From the NCBI GenBank assembly GCA_034387635.1, contig JAOANU010000010.1, positions 1,302,001-1,366,000 of the forward strand: a stretch of DNA of 64,000 bases. The letters are read 5' to 3'. This DNA is from Rhodosporidiobolus odoratus. Lineage: Eukaryota > Basidiomycota > Microbotryomycetes > Sporidiobolales > Sporidiobolaceae. How positions within the stretch are numbered: position 1 is the stretch's first letter; each line of letters begins with the position of its first letter. The notes beneath the pieces are model-generated. The model ran no database searches. It was not told the origin of the DNA and saw only the letters and a list, made by a program, of their open reading frames with translations. Below, piece after piece: positions 35,326-46,120 of the stretch. Both the position numbers and the translations under genes were made by a program.

Positions 35326-36488
35326 GTGACCATACCTGCTCAAATCCTCTGAGGCAGTCACGACGCGCGCGCAATCAGCTGGACGGTCGCTCGAGCTACT
35401 TCTCGTTTTCGCCTTCTTCCCGTTCTGTCGAGCCAGTCGCTGCCTGCTCAGAAGCGTCAGATCCCTTCGACTTTCACTCACTTGCAGCTCCGCCCTCGTC
35501 TGCTGCTCGTACTGCTCAGACAGCAACGAAGACGAGCACTTCAGTCCAACCTCTCGCAATCCTTACTTCGTGATTTTCTGGTTTTCTCCCTTCCTCCCTA
35601 AACACTCCCTCCAAGCACGTCTCCTCAAGAAGCTGAGCTCAGCGGGCTTGGCTCACTTGCCACCGTCACCGCTCTTGTTGCCGGTTCCAAAGCCGGAAGG
35701 GGCGTAGTTACTCACTCGTGGCGGAGGCGTAGTGCTGCGGGCAGAACATGCAAAGAACGGAGCGCTTCGAGGAAGCTAAGCCTAGAACCGAAGAGGGCTA
35801 CTGTGGAACGATAGGAACGTGCGTACGACCGGCCTCTTTGCCCTTCTCACCCGGCAGCGATGCTGCCAACGCCAATTTTTGGCCTTCTCAAGTGAGCCTT
35901 TGCGCTGACTGTCAACCCTCCTTACACGTCCCATAGCCCTAGTGTTCCGACACCGTCAAGCTCACCGTCGCCCAGTAGCTCGCCTCTCTCCCTCACTGGC
36001 ACGAGCACTCTGCCAACGAGGACCTCGAGAACCACTCCGCCACTTCTCTTTGGGCGAGCATGACGTTACCAAGGGCGATCGGACAGCAGGAGAAGCCGGT
36101 TACCGGACAGCAGACGAGGATGTTGGGCGGGCCGGAGTGGCACGGGCTCGGGGAGGGTCAACAGCCGCTGTTCTGAGGGGTTGTGTCTGCTGCACGTTGT
36201 AATTCCGCAAGTGACACGTGTAAGTAACAGATCGATCGTATGCATAGTTTGGGTGATGCTGTGCGCACTGTAGCAATGAGCTGCAAGCGTTGGACAGCCG
36301 AGTGGGAGAAAGTGTCCACGCCGCTACGAGGAAAGAGCCTCGTGACGGCAATCTCGGGAAAGCATTCATTCTTGCCGAGAAGGAAGAGCTTTGGGTGAGC
36401 GCGAGAATCACCGAGTTGGCCAAGGTCCCGAAAGGATACCAGCAAGAGGAAGAAGGACGAAGGAAGAATCCCCGGAGACTGGCAAAAA
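35326..36488. other. Region with only weak exon-like pieces
   Basis: On the plus strand an open piece from ATG 35749 with two small GT-AG introns would end in NFWPSQP near 35939 (about 36 residues). On the minus strand 35653-35730 would read as a C-terminus (NYAPSGFGTGNKSGDGGK) after a clean CAG acceptor. Neither can be extended to a recognisable protein, so I do not call a gene. The frame at 35380-35573 (plus) is Ser/Ala-rich and could be an alternative tail of the preceding gene. Confidence 0.3.
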
Positions 36489-36571
36489 TGCACTGACTGG
36501 GAATCGAACCCAGGGCTAGACAAGATCGTTCGAGATGGCAATGTCCAATTTTACCACTAAACCACCAGTGC
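36489..36571 (-). tRNA. tRNA-Gly (GCC) with short intron, copy 1
   Basis: 83 nt. Acceptor GCACTGG pairs with TCAGTGC, discriminator A. A box GTTTAGTGGT, B box GGGTTCGATTCCC, anticodon loop TTGCCA interrupted after position 37 by an intron of about 12 nt (CTCGAACGATCT region). A T5 terminator follows at once on the minus strand. A TATATAT element lies about 30 nt upstream. Confidence 0.95.
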
Positions 36572-37448
36572 CTCATGTAACTCGCTCGTCAGCAACATAT
36601 ATATTGTTTAGTGTTGCCGACTCACCTGGATTAATAGTCAGACGCTCCTTATTCGCTCGTCATATGTTGGCTACGTGACTGATATCTGACAGTCGGTCCG
36701 TACGCCATCTTCGGTCTCCCGCTTGAGTCAACTAGGCTGAAGCATCACGCGGCAAGTAGCCATCATTCTCCGCCCTCAAGATCCCCTTTTCTCCCTGCCA
36801 GCTCTCTTCGCTGGGTTGTCGCATCGCCGACTAGCAGGATCATAGCGGCATCGACAAAGACTCAACGACTTACACAGCATCATGATAGATACAGACCCGC
36901 CGCACCTCCCTGATCGTTCCTCGAGAGCCCGCTTTTCCTCCCTCGCCCGCGTACCGATACCCAACTACTGGTCGTGCATACTCTCTGTCCCTTGTACAAT
37001 CGCACGAGCGATGCGGTAAGGTTGCTGTGGGTGCGGCGGGAAAGAGGCGAGAAAGAGGCAGATGAGACGTGGAAGCGGCGGAGGTTCAAGAAGTGCGAGA
37101 TGCCGGATGAACGCAGAGAAGGAAGGTGACAGGGGCATCACATGGAATCTCACGGAAGCGGAGCGGCTCATTGTACCGCATGAAGGCTTCTATATACCAG
37201 AAAAGGGTCTGGTGCAAACCTGGGCGGGAAGGCGACGGTGGAAGGGTCGATAAGGAATAGTTGACAAGGTGTACATGGAAAGGCAGGGTTATCGAGGCAA
37301 GGACAGGTGATTATTCCAGGAGTGGAGTGCCATATGTACGGCGGTGGTTGGAGAGGAAAGGGTCGATAAGCGCAGCTGAGAAGTCTGTGCGAGGAAATGT
37401 CGACAAGAAAGGCACAAATGCAAAGTCGAAGACGGCTGAGAACTCGGG
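36572..37448. other. Intergenic region, no supported gene
   Basis: Flanks of tRNA-Gly and of the Zn2Cys6 gene. Open frames on the plus strand (37062-37253, 37261-37599) overlap the regulator's 3' end and look fortuitous. Confidence 0.35.
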
Positions 37449-38392
37449 CTACGTAGGCGAAGTCGGTGGTGTGGGAAGGCCATGCGTCATAATGTCGGAC
37501 AGAGTAGTCGGGAGAAGCAGATCAAAGGGGTCCAAGCCGACCTGTGGAGCTAGCTCGTGCACTCGCTGTCGGAGGGCGGAAGCTTCTTTCAGAAGGTAAA
37601 CAGATGAACTGTCGGTGCCGGAAGCGCCGATGAGGTCGCGCTCGTACCTGCCAAAAGTAAAGGAGTTTGAGCTGAGAAGGCTGAAAGATAAATAGCTTGA
37701 GGGTCACATACAGAGGTCTCGCTTTGTGCCAAGTACAGACTGTCTCATGCACAATACAACTTCCACATACGGTGAAGTGATCGCACTGACGAAGGCACGG
37801 CGTCACAGACAATCTATATGAGCTGAGGAAAGAAGCTGACCTTTTCCCTCCGTTTGGAACAAGGATCGCAAGAACGATACACCGAGGTCCCATCAGGAGT
37901 CAGCGTCCCGGTCGGATGCCAGAGTCTCCTCAACACTTCCGCGCTGAAAGTAGCACTGCCAGAGGTCTTTTCGGAAGCGACGGAGGGTCGCTTCCTGCTC
38001 TTTGCGGAGGAGCTGATAGTCTTTGGCGGGGCTTTCTTGCTTGACGTTTGGAGGGTGGAGAGGCGTAGGCGGCGCTTACGCGAAGACACTGACGGGGAAG
38101 ACTCAGGCGACCCGGCAGTGGAAGGTGACGAGAAGGCTTCCCCTCCGTCCGGTTCTTCCCGGCACGCTGGCTTGCTTTCCTTCTCGCGGCGCAGAGCCGG
38201 AGTCTTTGCTTGATGGCCGTCGCGCCTACTAGACGTTCGACTCTGCGGAGGGGGACGTTTGGGCGGCGCCCAATTGAGCGGAGCGGGAGGTGCTGGAGAG
38301 GGAGGGGTCGGAGGGGGTTGCGCACATATACGTGGCGAGTGTCGGCACGGCAGCGCGTCGAAATGGTTCAAAAGAGCGGCGAGAGAGGGCAT
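37449..38392 (-). CDS. Zn2Cys6 transcription factor with internal zinc cluster
   Basis: Exons 37841-38392, 37712-37785 and 37449-37647 join in frame to 274 residues from ATG 38392. After a Pro-rich and basic, probably disordered first half, the binuclear cluster is CDPCSKRREKCDHFTVCGSC plus the sixth Cys in ETVC. The spacing CX2CX6CX5CX2CX7C is that of GAL4-type DNA-binding domains. The intron falls exactly between the Lys and the third Cys. A short heptad-like segment follows (YLLKEASALRQRVHEL), as in dimerising family members, and the end is LPTPPTSPT. The cluster lies at about residues 175-205 rather than at the N-terminus. Exons upstream (38460-39185) may belong to the same gene, which would place the cluster later still. 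Confidence 0.72.
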
Positions 38393-38490
38393 GGCGAAGG
38401 ATCTGGCGCTGGTGAAGACGGCTTGCCAATGGAGAGGTGGAGAGTCTGCTCAAAAGGGCTCGTCAGTGCCGCGAAGTTGAGGGAAGTCGG

Positions 38491-39185
38491 TTAGCCCTCA
38501 CGGTGTCCCTGTTCCACGCACCTCTCGTACTGTTTTTTCAATGCCGCGAGTCCTAGGCGACGTCTGCGAGACGTTCGGAGTGCGGGTGGATCGGCGAAGG
38601 AGAAGAAGGCGGAAGAGGTTTTACGAGCAGCGTTTGGCTGATCGGGGTGTAGTGAACTTCTAACAAGCCGTACGCCTAGGTGTTGCCCTTTCAAGACGAG
38701 CGGGACGACTGAGAGAAGGACAACCGTCCGCGGAGTCTCTCTCGCTCTTCCCACACACGTCGATCTCTTTTTCTTGCTAGCTGTGCGTCTGTATGAGCAT
38801 TGAAGATACTCAAACGAGGAGCTCCAAGCCGGATCCCCGTTCCGTATGCGACGAGAAGGCGACAAGGCGTTGCTTGGCATGTGGTGATGGAGGTCCTCTA
38901 TATGGCTCGGTACAGTGTCACACGCTTGTAAGTCAGGTCGTTTCCACTCCAATGTCAATTTTCGCTGACCACCCGTCGTAGGTTTGGCCCGGCCGCCGCA
39001 GTCTTTGCAGTAAACCCCTTTCCGTCTGTTACTTCCCGCCGCTGGCTGCGGTAGCACAAGCAGCTCTGATAGCCCAAAAGCCTGTCCGATACACACCATC
39101 TTACTTGATGATAGGCCTTCTTCCTAATGTTATCCGCAGGAGGGGCTGGTGGGAAGGAGACTTCGAGGCGCTCTTTTTCTTGCAT
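38491..39185 (-). CDS. Hypothetical exon(s), possibly 5' part of the Zn2Cys6 gene
   Basis: A leader at 39185 (MQEKERLEVSFPPAPPADNI) has a GTAAGA donor, and a CTACCGCAG acceptor leads to a frame with GVYCKDCGGRAKPTTGG and a basic C-terminal part ending GLAALKKQYER. A donor GTGCGT at that point and an acceptor TGAGCAG near 38445 could splice it to the exon in front of the Zn2Cys6 gene. No family is recognised. It could be the N-terminus of the regulator or a separate gene. Confidence 0.3.
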
Positions 39186-40141
39186 CTCTCCTGTTCCTCG
39201 TTACGTGGTGTAACGCTTGCCACAAAGCTCACTTCGCTTGTGCAGACTCTCATCAGGCACCTCGTCAAACTGATCACCTCATTAGCGAGCCAACACGATT
39301 ACACATCATTTTTCTCTGCTTGATGCATTTCAATAACGGACCGCACCTCCACGCCATAGCCAACCCACAGGAGAGGGTCGCTGTCGAATGGACTACCATG
39401 GTCGGGTTCAGCGCTTTCGCTCCCCAGTCTCGCCCCTCGTATGCAGACATCGAAGCCCGGCGACCCTTCTCATCGCTTCAATGAAGTTTTCCGCCAGATG
39501 CTCACGATCAGCACCCTCTTCAGCCACCTCCACAAGCCGCCTCTTCCTCTGGAGCTCAATCTGAGCGTACTGCAGTCCAGCGCGCACAGAATTTCCCTTG
39601 AACTGGAGAAGACCGTTCTTCCTGCTGCCGAATCAGCGTTCTTGCTCGCTTTTCGACAGACGGGAGATGCGCGGCTTATGCGAGAGACGCGGGAGGTACT
39701 GGATGTTCAGCCAGGAGAATCAAGCGCAGGGGTTCTGGGGTCACCTTGCCAGGGCCTCGGGTACTCCTGGATGTACTGCCTTCTTCCTCTTTTGCGCTAG
39801 TCAACCTCCTGTAGACCTGCTTCCGCTCCTTCTGGGGACTTTCACTGCAACTTGTTCTTGTAGTCTGTCCTTTACGACCGACGGACCGAAGGCAAGCAGC
39901 GTCAACTGCACATTTTCTGTGCTGTTCTCAGAGAGCGGAAAAAGGAGCATTTCTTCCGCTTGCTACTCGTGCTGATCATCTGATTGTGCCGCCCTCGTCT
40001 GCCGTGAGAAGCGCTGGACGGGCTCGGCAGGAGGAGGATGTCTGCGAGGCGGAAGTGTCGACCGATACCTTCAGAATAGGCTTTCACTTGTCACTTGTTT
40101 GTGCATTTTATATGAGTTGTCTTTGATCCAGCTTACATGAA
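39186..40141. other. Intergenic region, no confident gene
   Basis: A plus-strand frame of 53 codons from ATG 39322 and a Leu-rich frame (39441-39800) can be read, but they lack conserved features and splice support. The 3' part is the 5' flank of tRNA-Gly copy 2, with TTTATATGA about 30 nt upstream of the tRNA. Confidence 0.3.
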
Positions 40142-40224
40142 GCACTGGTGGTTTAGTGGTAAAATTGGACATTGCCATCTTCAACGATCTTGTCTAGCCC
40201 TGGGTTCGATTCCCAGTCAGTGCA
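40142..40224 (+). tRNA. tRNA-Gly (GCC) with short intron, copy 2
   Basis: Same mature sequence as copy 1; the intron differs (CTTCAACGATCT region). A T5 terminator follows immediately (GCATTTTTGG). A TTTATATGA element lies upstream, and the same CATGAA precedes the tRNA as in copy 3. Confidence 0.95.
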
Positions 40225-40934
40225 TTTTTGGCTTTCGTAGGACCCTCTCTTCCCTCTTTTCCTGCCAAGCATATCTTCTTTGGTTTATATTTTCGATTTT
40301 CTTTGCCTGTCCTCTCGAGGACATCCGGAAGGGATGCACGTAAGCTTGACCTGTACTTGCTTCAATTGTAGCTGGCTGCGGCAGAGTGAAAATGGGAAGG
40401 TGCCGTCAGATCCTTTGCTCCGCTGCTTTCTTGACCTTTGCCTTCACTCCTAGCTATGTCACGACGTCTCGACTGCAGCTCGCTTGTTGCCAGTGTAGTC
40501 AATCTGAGCCTTGGAGACAAGCGAGTTCTCCTGAGCTGACCTTCTCAACCCAAAATTTCCGCTCATATCAGTCTCCGTGCATTACGCCTGTACGCTCGCC
40601 GACACATTGAAGCGAATAGAAGCCTACAAGTGTTTAGCCTCACAGTGAGTCATAAGAGAATCCAGATGAAATTGCTGCAGGAACTGCTTGTCATGCCCAT
40701 TCTTGCCATTCCTTGCCCGACATCTAGCCGTGCAGTACAAGAACCCCCACTTCCCCCGGATCAGTCAATGTATCAAGTCTGGAGTGGAATCGACGCGTGA
40801 ACACCTGGAGCGAGAAGCAGGGAAAGATAGAATGATACAAGTAATGCGAGTTGCTGTTGCTGTTCAAGTGGTTCTTTGTACATATCTTAGATGCAATCGT
40901 GTCCTGGTCGTCGATGAAGCGCAGCGGCTAGCTC
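40225..40934. other. Intergenic region, no supported gene
   Basis: Short frames only. This is the 3' flank of the Con-6-like gene on its right side. Confidence 0.35.
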
Positions 40935-41499
40935 CTACTGCTGGCCACGCTGGAGACCAAGGCGCTCAACCTCCTCGCGCCTGTCGGTCCTCGTCTCCTC
41001 CGAAAAATGCGGAAGGTTGGCGAGCTTCTCAGCGACGCTGAGCTTGACATTGTCAGGGCGGTTGGGCTACATAGGATGAGCGAGGGATAACGGCATCAGC
41101 CATCGGTGCGGAGAGGGGCAAGCGCGAAGTGAGAAAGAACACACGTTGAGAATGGTTCCGCGGTATCCCTCAGCAGTCCTACGCTCAGCCTCCTCAAATG
41201 CGTGCATCTCGTTAGTAGCGGCCTGCAAGTGGGGTGACGGGTATGGTCGGGCGACGAGGTGCAGAGAAAACTATAAAGGGGCGACAGCGCAAGGGAGAGA
41301 TGTCAGGAAGATGAGGAGGTGAACTTAACAGTCGCATCCTTGCCGTCAGCCGTCCTGGGCGGGTTCTGGTCAAAGTCAATACCGACCTATAACGCGGCGT
41401 GTGACGAGGATTCGTGAGTATACAGCGATCAGGTGGGGCGGGGTTGCAGAATTGAGCGCAAAGGAAGAGAGGGCAGAAGTTCACCTGGTTGTTGGACAT
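40935..41499 (-). CDS. Small Con-6-like protein
   Basis: Four exons give MSNNQ / VGIDFDQNPPRTADGKDAT / AATNEMHAFEEAERRTAEGY... / PNRPDNVKLSVAEKL..., ending GLQRGQQ, about 97 residues. The block GYRGTILNPNRPDNVKLS followed by SEETRTDRREEVERL resembles the Con-6 repeat (a Y/H-K-A-x-L-x-N-P-N-V-S-E-E-A-K-like motif followed by a helix) of conidiation/stress proteins. There is no signal peptide or membrane helix; the protein is very hydrophilic. The 489-bp region shared with the divergent HMP1-like gene suggests possible co-regulation. Con-6 proteins are stress- or development-induced; the assignment rests on one repeat. Confidence 0.6.
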
Positions 41500-41988
41500 G
41501 GTGAAGCAGGTTGTTGTGTGTGGGTTAGCGGGTGAGATAAGAGCGTAAGGAGTGAAGGAAAGGAGAAAGAAGAGCGACCGTTTCCAGCGTCCCCGTTCGC
41601 CAAAAGTCGACGTTTGTCAAGGTCGGGCTCGCGACGGTCGACGCCTTTTTTCCTCCCCTTCGTCCATCGATCCCGCCTTCCGCTCGCTTTCGTAGCTGCT
41701 CGGTCCTCTCTGACACCCGCGCAAGCACTGCTGTAGCCGGGGGCTTTGCCTCTGCCGATCGACACTTTTCTTCCCTCAGGCAACATGTCGATCGCTCTTC
41801 GAGGCGAACTAGGGGCCTCACGACCACTCTCGAGCGGTATCCACAGCTGTTCACGTTTCTCACCTGCTCACGTCTCTGAAACATGCTGTTCGCGCTGTGT
41901 TGTGCTGAGTGCAGGCGCTCGCTGTCATCGCGTCATCCTGCCCCAGCGTCTCCCGCTCTTCACGCACCCTACAACTACCTCGAACAAC
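41500..41988. other. Shared promoter region of Con-6-like and HMP1-like genes
   Basis: 489 bp between the two divergent ATGs. CT-rich stretches point toward each gene, and a CACACA/TGTGTG run lies beside the Con-6-like ATG. No named stress element is found with confidence. Confidence 0.45.
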
Positions 41989-42567
41989 ATGAGCGGCGCA
42001 CCCGAGAACCGCGAACCTTCTAAGGCGAGCACCCGCTTCTTTCTTCATGAGCCCTCACTGTCCCCGCTTCTCCTCAGCGCCTTCGCATGTCCCCGATCGC
42101 CCCTCCACCTCATTGCCATTCACCGTTCACTGCGCGGTATGACTGATGCGAGTTACTATGCAGGTTATGGGCAACATCAACTCCATAGCCGGAGCTGCCA
42201 AAGCTACCGTCGGCGACGCAACCGGCATCGCCTCGCTCTCGCAATCTGGCAACGAGCAACGCGCGGCGGGTAACGCAGAGTACAAGGCGGCGCAGGTGCA
42301 GGGCTACGCTGAGGGCACCGCAGACCGACTCGGCGGAAAGATTGATCGTGTTGTGGGAGCTGTGACCGGCGACAAGGAGAAGGAAGCGAGTGGAGCGGCA
42401 CAGGAAGAAAAAGGCAAGGCGCAACAAGGTATGCTAGTTTTCTTCATGCGACTGCCTGTACATATCGCCAGCAGAAGCCTCGCATGCGTCGTCGCAACGC
42501 AGAATCAGCTGACGCAGTTCTCTTTCTCCCCTTCCACTTTCTGACTTCAGCCGTCAACCTCTCATAG
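41989..42567 (+). CDS. HMP1/CsbD-like stress protein
   Basis: Exons 41989-42024, 42164-42428 and 42551-42567 join in frame to 105 residues: MSGAPENREPSK, then VMGNINSIAGAAKATVGDAT, EYKAAQVQGYAEGTADRLGG, KIDRVVGAVTGDKEKEASGA, and AVNLS. The repeated G-x-x-D/K-x-x-x-G-x-x-x-GD pattern is that of the small CsbD-like proteins; in Ustilago the relative Hmp1 binds mismatched or cruciform DNA. No Cys, no signal peptide. The first intron has a GC donor (AAG|GCGAGC) and a normal ATGCAG acceptor, which is the only way to keep the frame. It shares a promoter region with the Con-6-like gene. Confidence 0.8.
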
Positions 42568-43391
42568 AGAGTCTCCTATTCGGACATTATGCAATCAAGT
42601 AGTACCCAAAATTCCAGCTGCGGGTCTGCCATTGTGCTCACTGGCGCTTTAATCGCTCTCGCGCGCTTCGCGCTGGTCTACACTATTTTAGTCCTTTATT
42701 TGCCGATTCCTCCAGTGTCCTAGCTGACCGGAGCGGGCTGCTTAGTGAGGTTGGCACTTGTGTGCGCGCAAACTGGACTCTGCTAATTTATCAGTTTGCC
42801 TGGCAGAAAATCCAAGCGGATGTCTGCGGAGAAGAAAGTTGCAGGGCACTAGGTACTTGCGCAAGACAGTTTGCGTCTATATTACATGTAGACAAGTCGT
42901 AGTCGAGACAGTCGGAGCTGAAGGAGGGGAAGCAGAATCCGAACGGCGGCGTTACAAGAAAAAAAGAAAAAAGGAGGGGCCAATGAGAGCCAAAAATGCA
43001 CTGACTGGGAATCGAACCCAGGGCTAGACAACATCGTAGAGGATGGCAATGTCCAATTTTACCACTAAACCACCAGTGCTTCATGAGCGGGCGAGTAAGC
43101 ATGCAATATATATTACGTTTTTCTGGCAAACGTTCCCACAGCTCGAGAACGTTTTTCCTCTCCCCCGTTCCTCCAGGCTCGTTCGAGCCTGCGCACTAGG
43201 CTGTACAGCTATGGACTTCGCTCGCTCAGCGTTGTCCAGAGATTAGCAGGAGACGCTTGCGGGTGAAGCAGGAAGGCGCGGCAAAAATCTTCTCGATCCC
43301 CCCTTTCGCTTTGTCTTCTTCAGCCCTCATCAGATTAGGAATTCTGGTCACCCTCGTCAAGTTATACTCGCTACAACCACCTCCGATAACC
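42568..43391. other. Intergenic region carrying tRNA-Gly copy 3
   Basis: Apart from the tRNA (42997-43079) I see no gene. The 43300-43391 stretch is the CT-rich 5' flank of the oxidoreductase gene. Confidence 0.4.
42997..43079 (-). tRNA. tRNA-Gly (GCC) with short intron, copy 3
   Basis: Mature part equals copies 1 and 2. The intron is the most different of the three (reads CCTCTACGATGT in the same place). T5 follows the 3' end on the minus strand, and TAATATATATT lies about 30 nt upstream, with TCATGAA directly before the tRNA. Confidence 0.95.
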
Positions 43392-45900
43392 ATGGTAGCA
43401 GCGTCTTCAGTGCCTACACGTAACGTAGTGATCCTGGGTGCTTCTTACGCCGGTCCGTCCTGCCCTCATCAGTTTTTTGGGCTCGCCCGTCCTTCCACTG
43501 ACCTTCCCGGTCCGTCCCTCCTCACAGGCGCACGAGCAGCCGAGTTACTCTCTCGCACACTTCCAGCTTCGTACAGGGTAGTATGCATTGACAGGCAGAG
43601 GTGCGTGATTCGCCTCTACTGAAGGAAATGGTGGCGGGCGAGTTGGCCGCGGGTAGTGGAAGATGAGCGTACTCAAGTTGATCAGATCCGCTCGCGCCTC
43701 GCAGTCACTTTAATCGTGAGTCAACCCTTCTGATTGCCCAGCCTCATCCGTCTGGCCCGACCGTTCGTACAATCTCGCTGGGCATGCATCTTGCCCGAAC
43801 CTACCATTCGCCAGATGGGGTTGTACCGGTCGTCAGGCTGAGAGCGGACGACACGAACGGGAAAGGAGCATCTTGAGCTAACCCGGCGCCCCATTCTCGC
43901 CCCTGGTGCCGGGCTGGACGATGCTACAGTGCTGACATTTATGCCGCTTCGATTCTTTCTCTCTTCCCGTAGACCTCTACCTCCACCCACGGTGCGTAGC
44001 TTTATGTTCCAGCTCGTCGGGGAGATTTCCGACTGACACATGGACATCGCCCTGCAGAGTGAGCGTCGTTCCAGGTCACGCCGAGAAGGTTTTCATCCCC
44101 TACACCGGCGTCCTCCCTGCCCCTCCTTCATCGACTCCTCCCAAGCCGACCGGCGCCGACTCGACGGAAGCATCCAACGCCGCCGCAACAGCAGTGGCCA
44201 AGGCTGTGGAGGGCATCAAAGAAGCTGCGCAGGAAGCTGCCGACACTTCCCCCGAAGAACCTGCTGTCGCTCCTCAGCCTCTGTTTTTTGCTCGGCATGT
44301 CATCGTCCACGCTTCTATCACCTCCATCAACGAGGACTTCATCGAGGTCGATCGTGACTTACTCGAGCACGAGCGGGATCTGGACGGCGACGAGAACGAG
44401 GTCGCGAAGCTCACTGACGAGCTTGAGGCGGCTAAGCTCGGAGCGGAACCGGAAGAAAAGGAGAGTGCGACACGGCGACTGTCTTGGGACTACCTTGTCT
44501 ACGTGAGTCTTGCCTGCTTGCGCGCTGAAACCGCCAAGACGCCCGATCTGACGCGACCTTTCCTTCCCAGGCTCTTGGTTGCACTCTGCCCCCTCCTCTC
44601 GTTTCCTCCTACATCACGAAGAAAGACGGAGTCGCCTTCCTCTCCGTACGTTCCTTTCTTTCTTCATCGCCGCGACGACCGACTCTTAGTTGACTCTCGA
44701 GCCGCAGAGTCAATCCGAGGTGATCTCAAAGGCAACGAACATCCTCGTTGCCGGCGGTGGTGCTCTCGGTATCCAGTACGCGACCGACATCGCCGACCTC
44801 TACAACAACCCGGAGAACGAGAAGCACCTCGAGCCTTTCACGAAGAACGGTTCCAAGCCTTCGAAGAAGCGCATCACGCTCGTTCACTCTCGAGACCGGT
44901 TCCTACCGCTTTACAAGCAGGATGTGCATGATGAGGTGACTAGTCGACTAGAGAAGCTTGGCGTCGAGGTTGTGCTCGGGGAACGGTTGCCGTTGCCGCC
45001 AATCGAGGAGGACGAGCCCGGGACGATGAAAACTATGAAGTTGGCAGATGGACGGGAGATCAAGTACGACCTACTGGTGCGTGCACTTTCCTTCTTTCCC
45101 ATGCTTCTTGGTAACCGAATTGGCCTGTCGGCGTCTTACTGACACTATATCGCAACAACCAGCTCCGATGCACCGGTCAGAAGCCCAACTCGCAGCTATT
45201 CCGCGACTTCTTGCCCGAAACGCTCGACGAGTACGGCTACATCAACATCCGACCAACGCTACAGGTCGACGTGTCGAAGGTAACGGATCACGAGGAGCTG
45301 AACGAAAAGATCCGGCGGAATATCTACGCTATTGGAGACGTGTGTAGCCCCTCTTGTAGAAACCCCCTCGATCTCGAACTGACAACCTCGTGTACTTCAC
45401 AGGTTGCGAACGCAGGCGTCATTAAGGCTGGTCACACCGGATGGAACCAGGCTGGCGTTGCTGTGCAGAATATCATGTGCTGCGTCGAGACGGATCTGCT
45501 CAATGAAAAGCTGGACGAAGGGAAGGAGGCGAGCGAACCGGCGTTAGTGTCTTACGAGCGGAGCCCGCCTCAGATCAAGGTGTCGCTTGGACTGGTACGT
45601 TCCGCCTCGCTTACGGACTTTCTCGACTTTTCAAGGCGCTCACTCCGTCCGCTTTCCCACATTGCTGCAGAGCGACTCCGTCTCTGAGTTACTGCCGTCG
45701 ATGGAAGCGAAGGAGACTGTCGTAACTAAGGCGACTGGCGGACCGGTGGACGGTTATTACGAGGTTCGTTCTACCCTTTGTCTATGTCTCTCTTCATGAC
45801 TTCGTATTATCCATGCCGTGCTGACGCCCTTCCTCGTTGTTGCTTCCAGGTGGTTTGGCGACGAGTCGGCCTTGAGGGTCCGATCGACACTTCTCTGTGA
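43392..45900 (+). CDS. AMID/FSP1-type FAD-dependent oxidoreductase
   Basis: About ten exons. The N-terminal FAD fold is VVILGASYAGARAAELLS with RVVCIDRQ at the end of strand 2, then HFNH and FIPYTG. The second nucleotide site is ILVAGGGALGIQYATDIADL with VHSRDRFLP, and the FAD-closing motif is RRNIYAIGDVANAG. This is the layout of AIFM2/FSP1 and yeast Ndi-like single-subunit NAD(P)H quinone oxidoreductases; the known AIFM2 role is quinone reduction. There is no transit peptide. Two oddities: a 257-nt intron at 43716-43972, long for this genome, and an Ala/Glu-rich insert (EASNAAATAVAKAVEGIKEA region, 44165-44270) between the FAD fold and the substrate half. Confidence 0.88.
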
Positions 45901-46120
45901 GGGACTCTCTAGCGAGAAAAGTAAACTGTACATTTATACTTAGATTCGTGCCTTTTGTATTCTCCTTCTGCGGTGTGTAACCTAGGCATCTCTTCGCACA
46001 ACTCGTCGTCTGGAGAGCAGCGAGGACAGAGGGCAGCAAGTGCGGTCGAGACCGACAGAGACAGTGTCGACGCGGGAGAGTCGCTTTTCATCCTTGCCTT
46101 CTCCCATCGAATCACTCGTC

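Noticed and set aside
38955..39185. Separate small gene (76 codons) on the minus strand
   Set aside because: Better read as a first exon with a GTAAGA donor spliced onward; included in the hypothetical exon entry at low confidence.
40137..40343. Plus-strand open frame beginning MKHWWFSGKIGHC (and relatives at 36100-36576 and 42791-43129)
   Set aside because: It is the translation of the tRNA-Gly genes and their flanks, not a repeated peptide.
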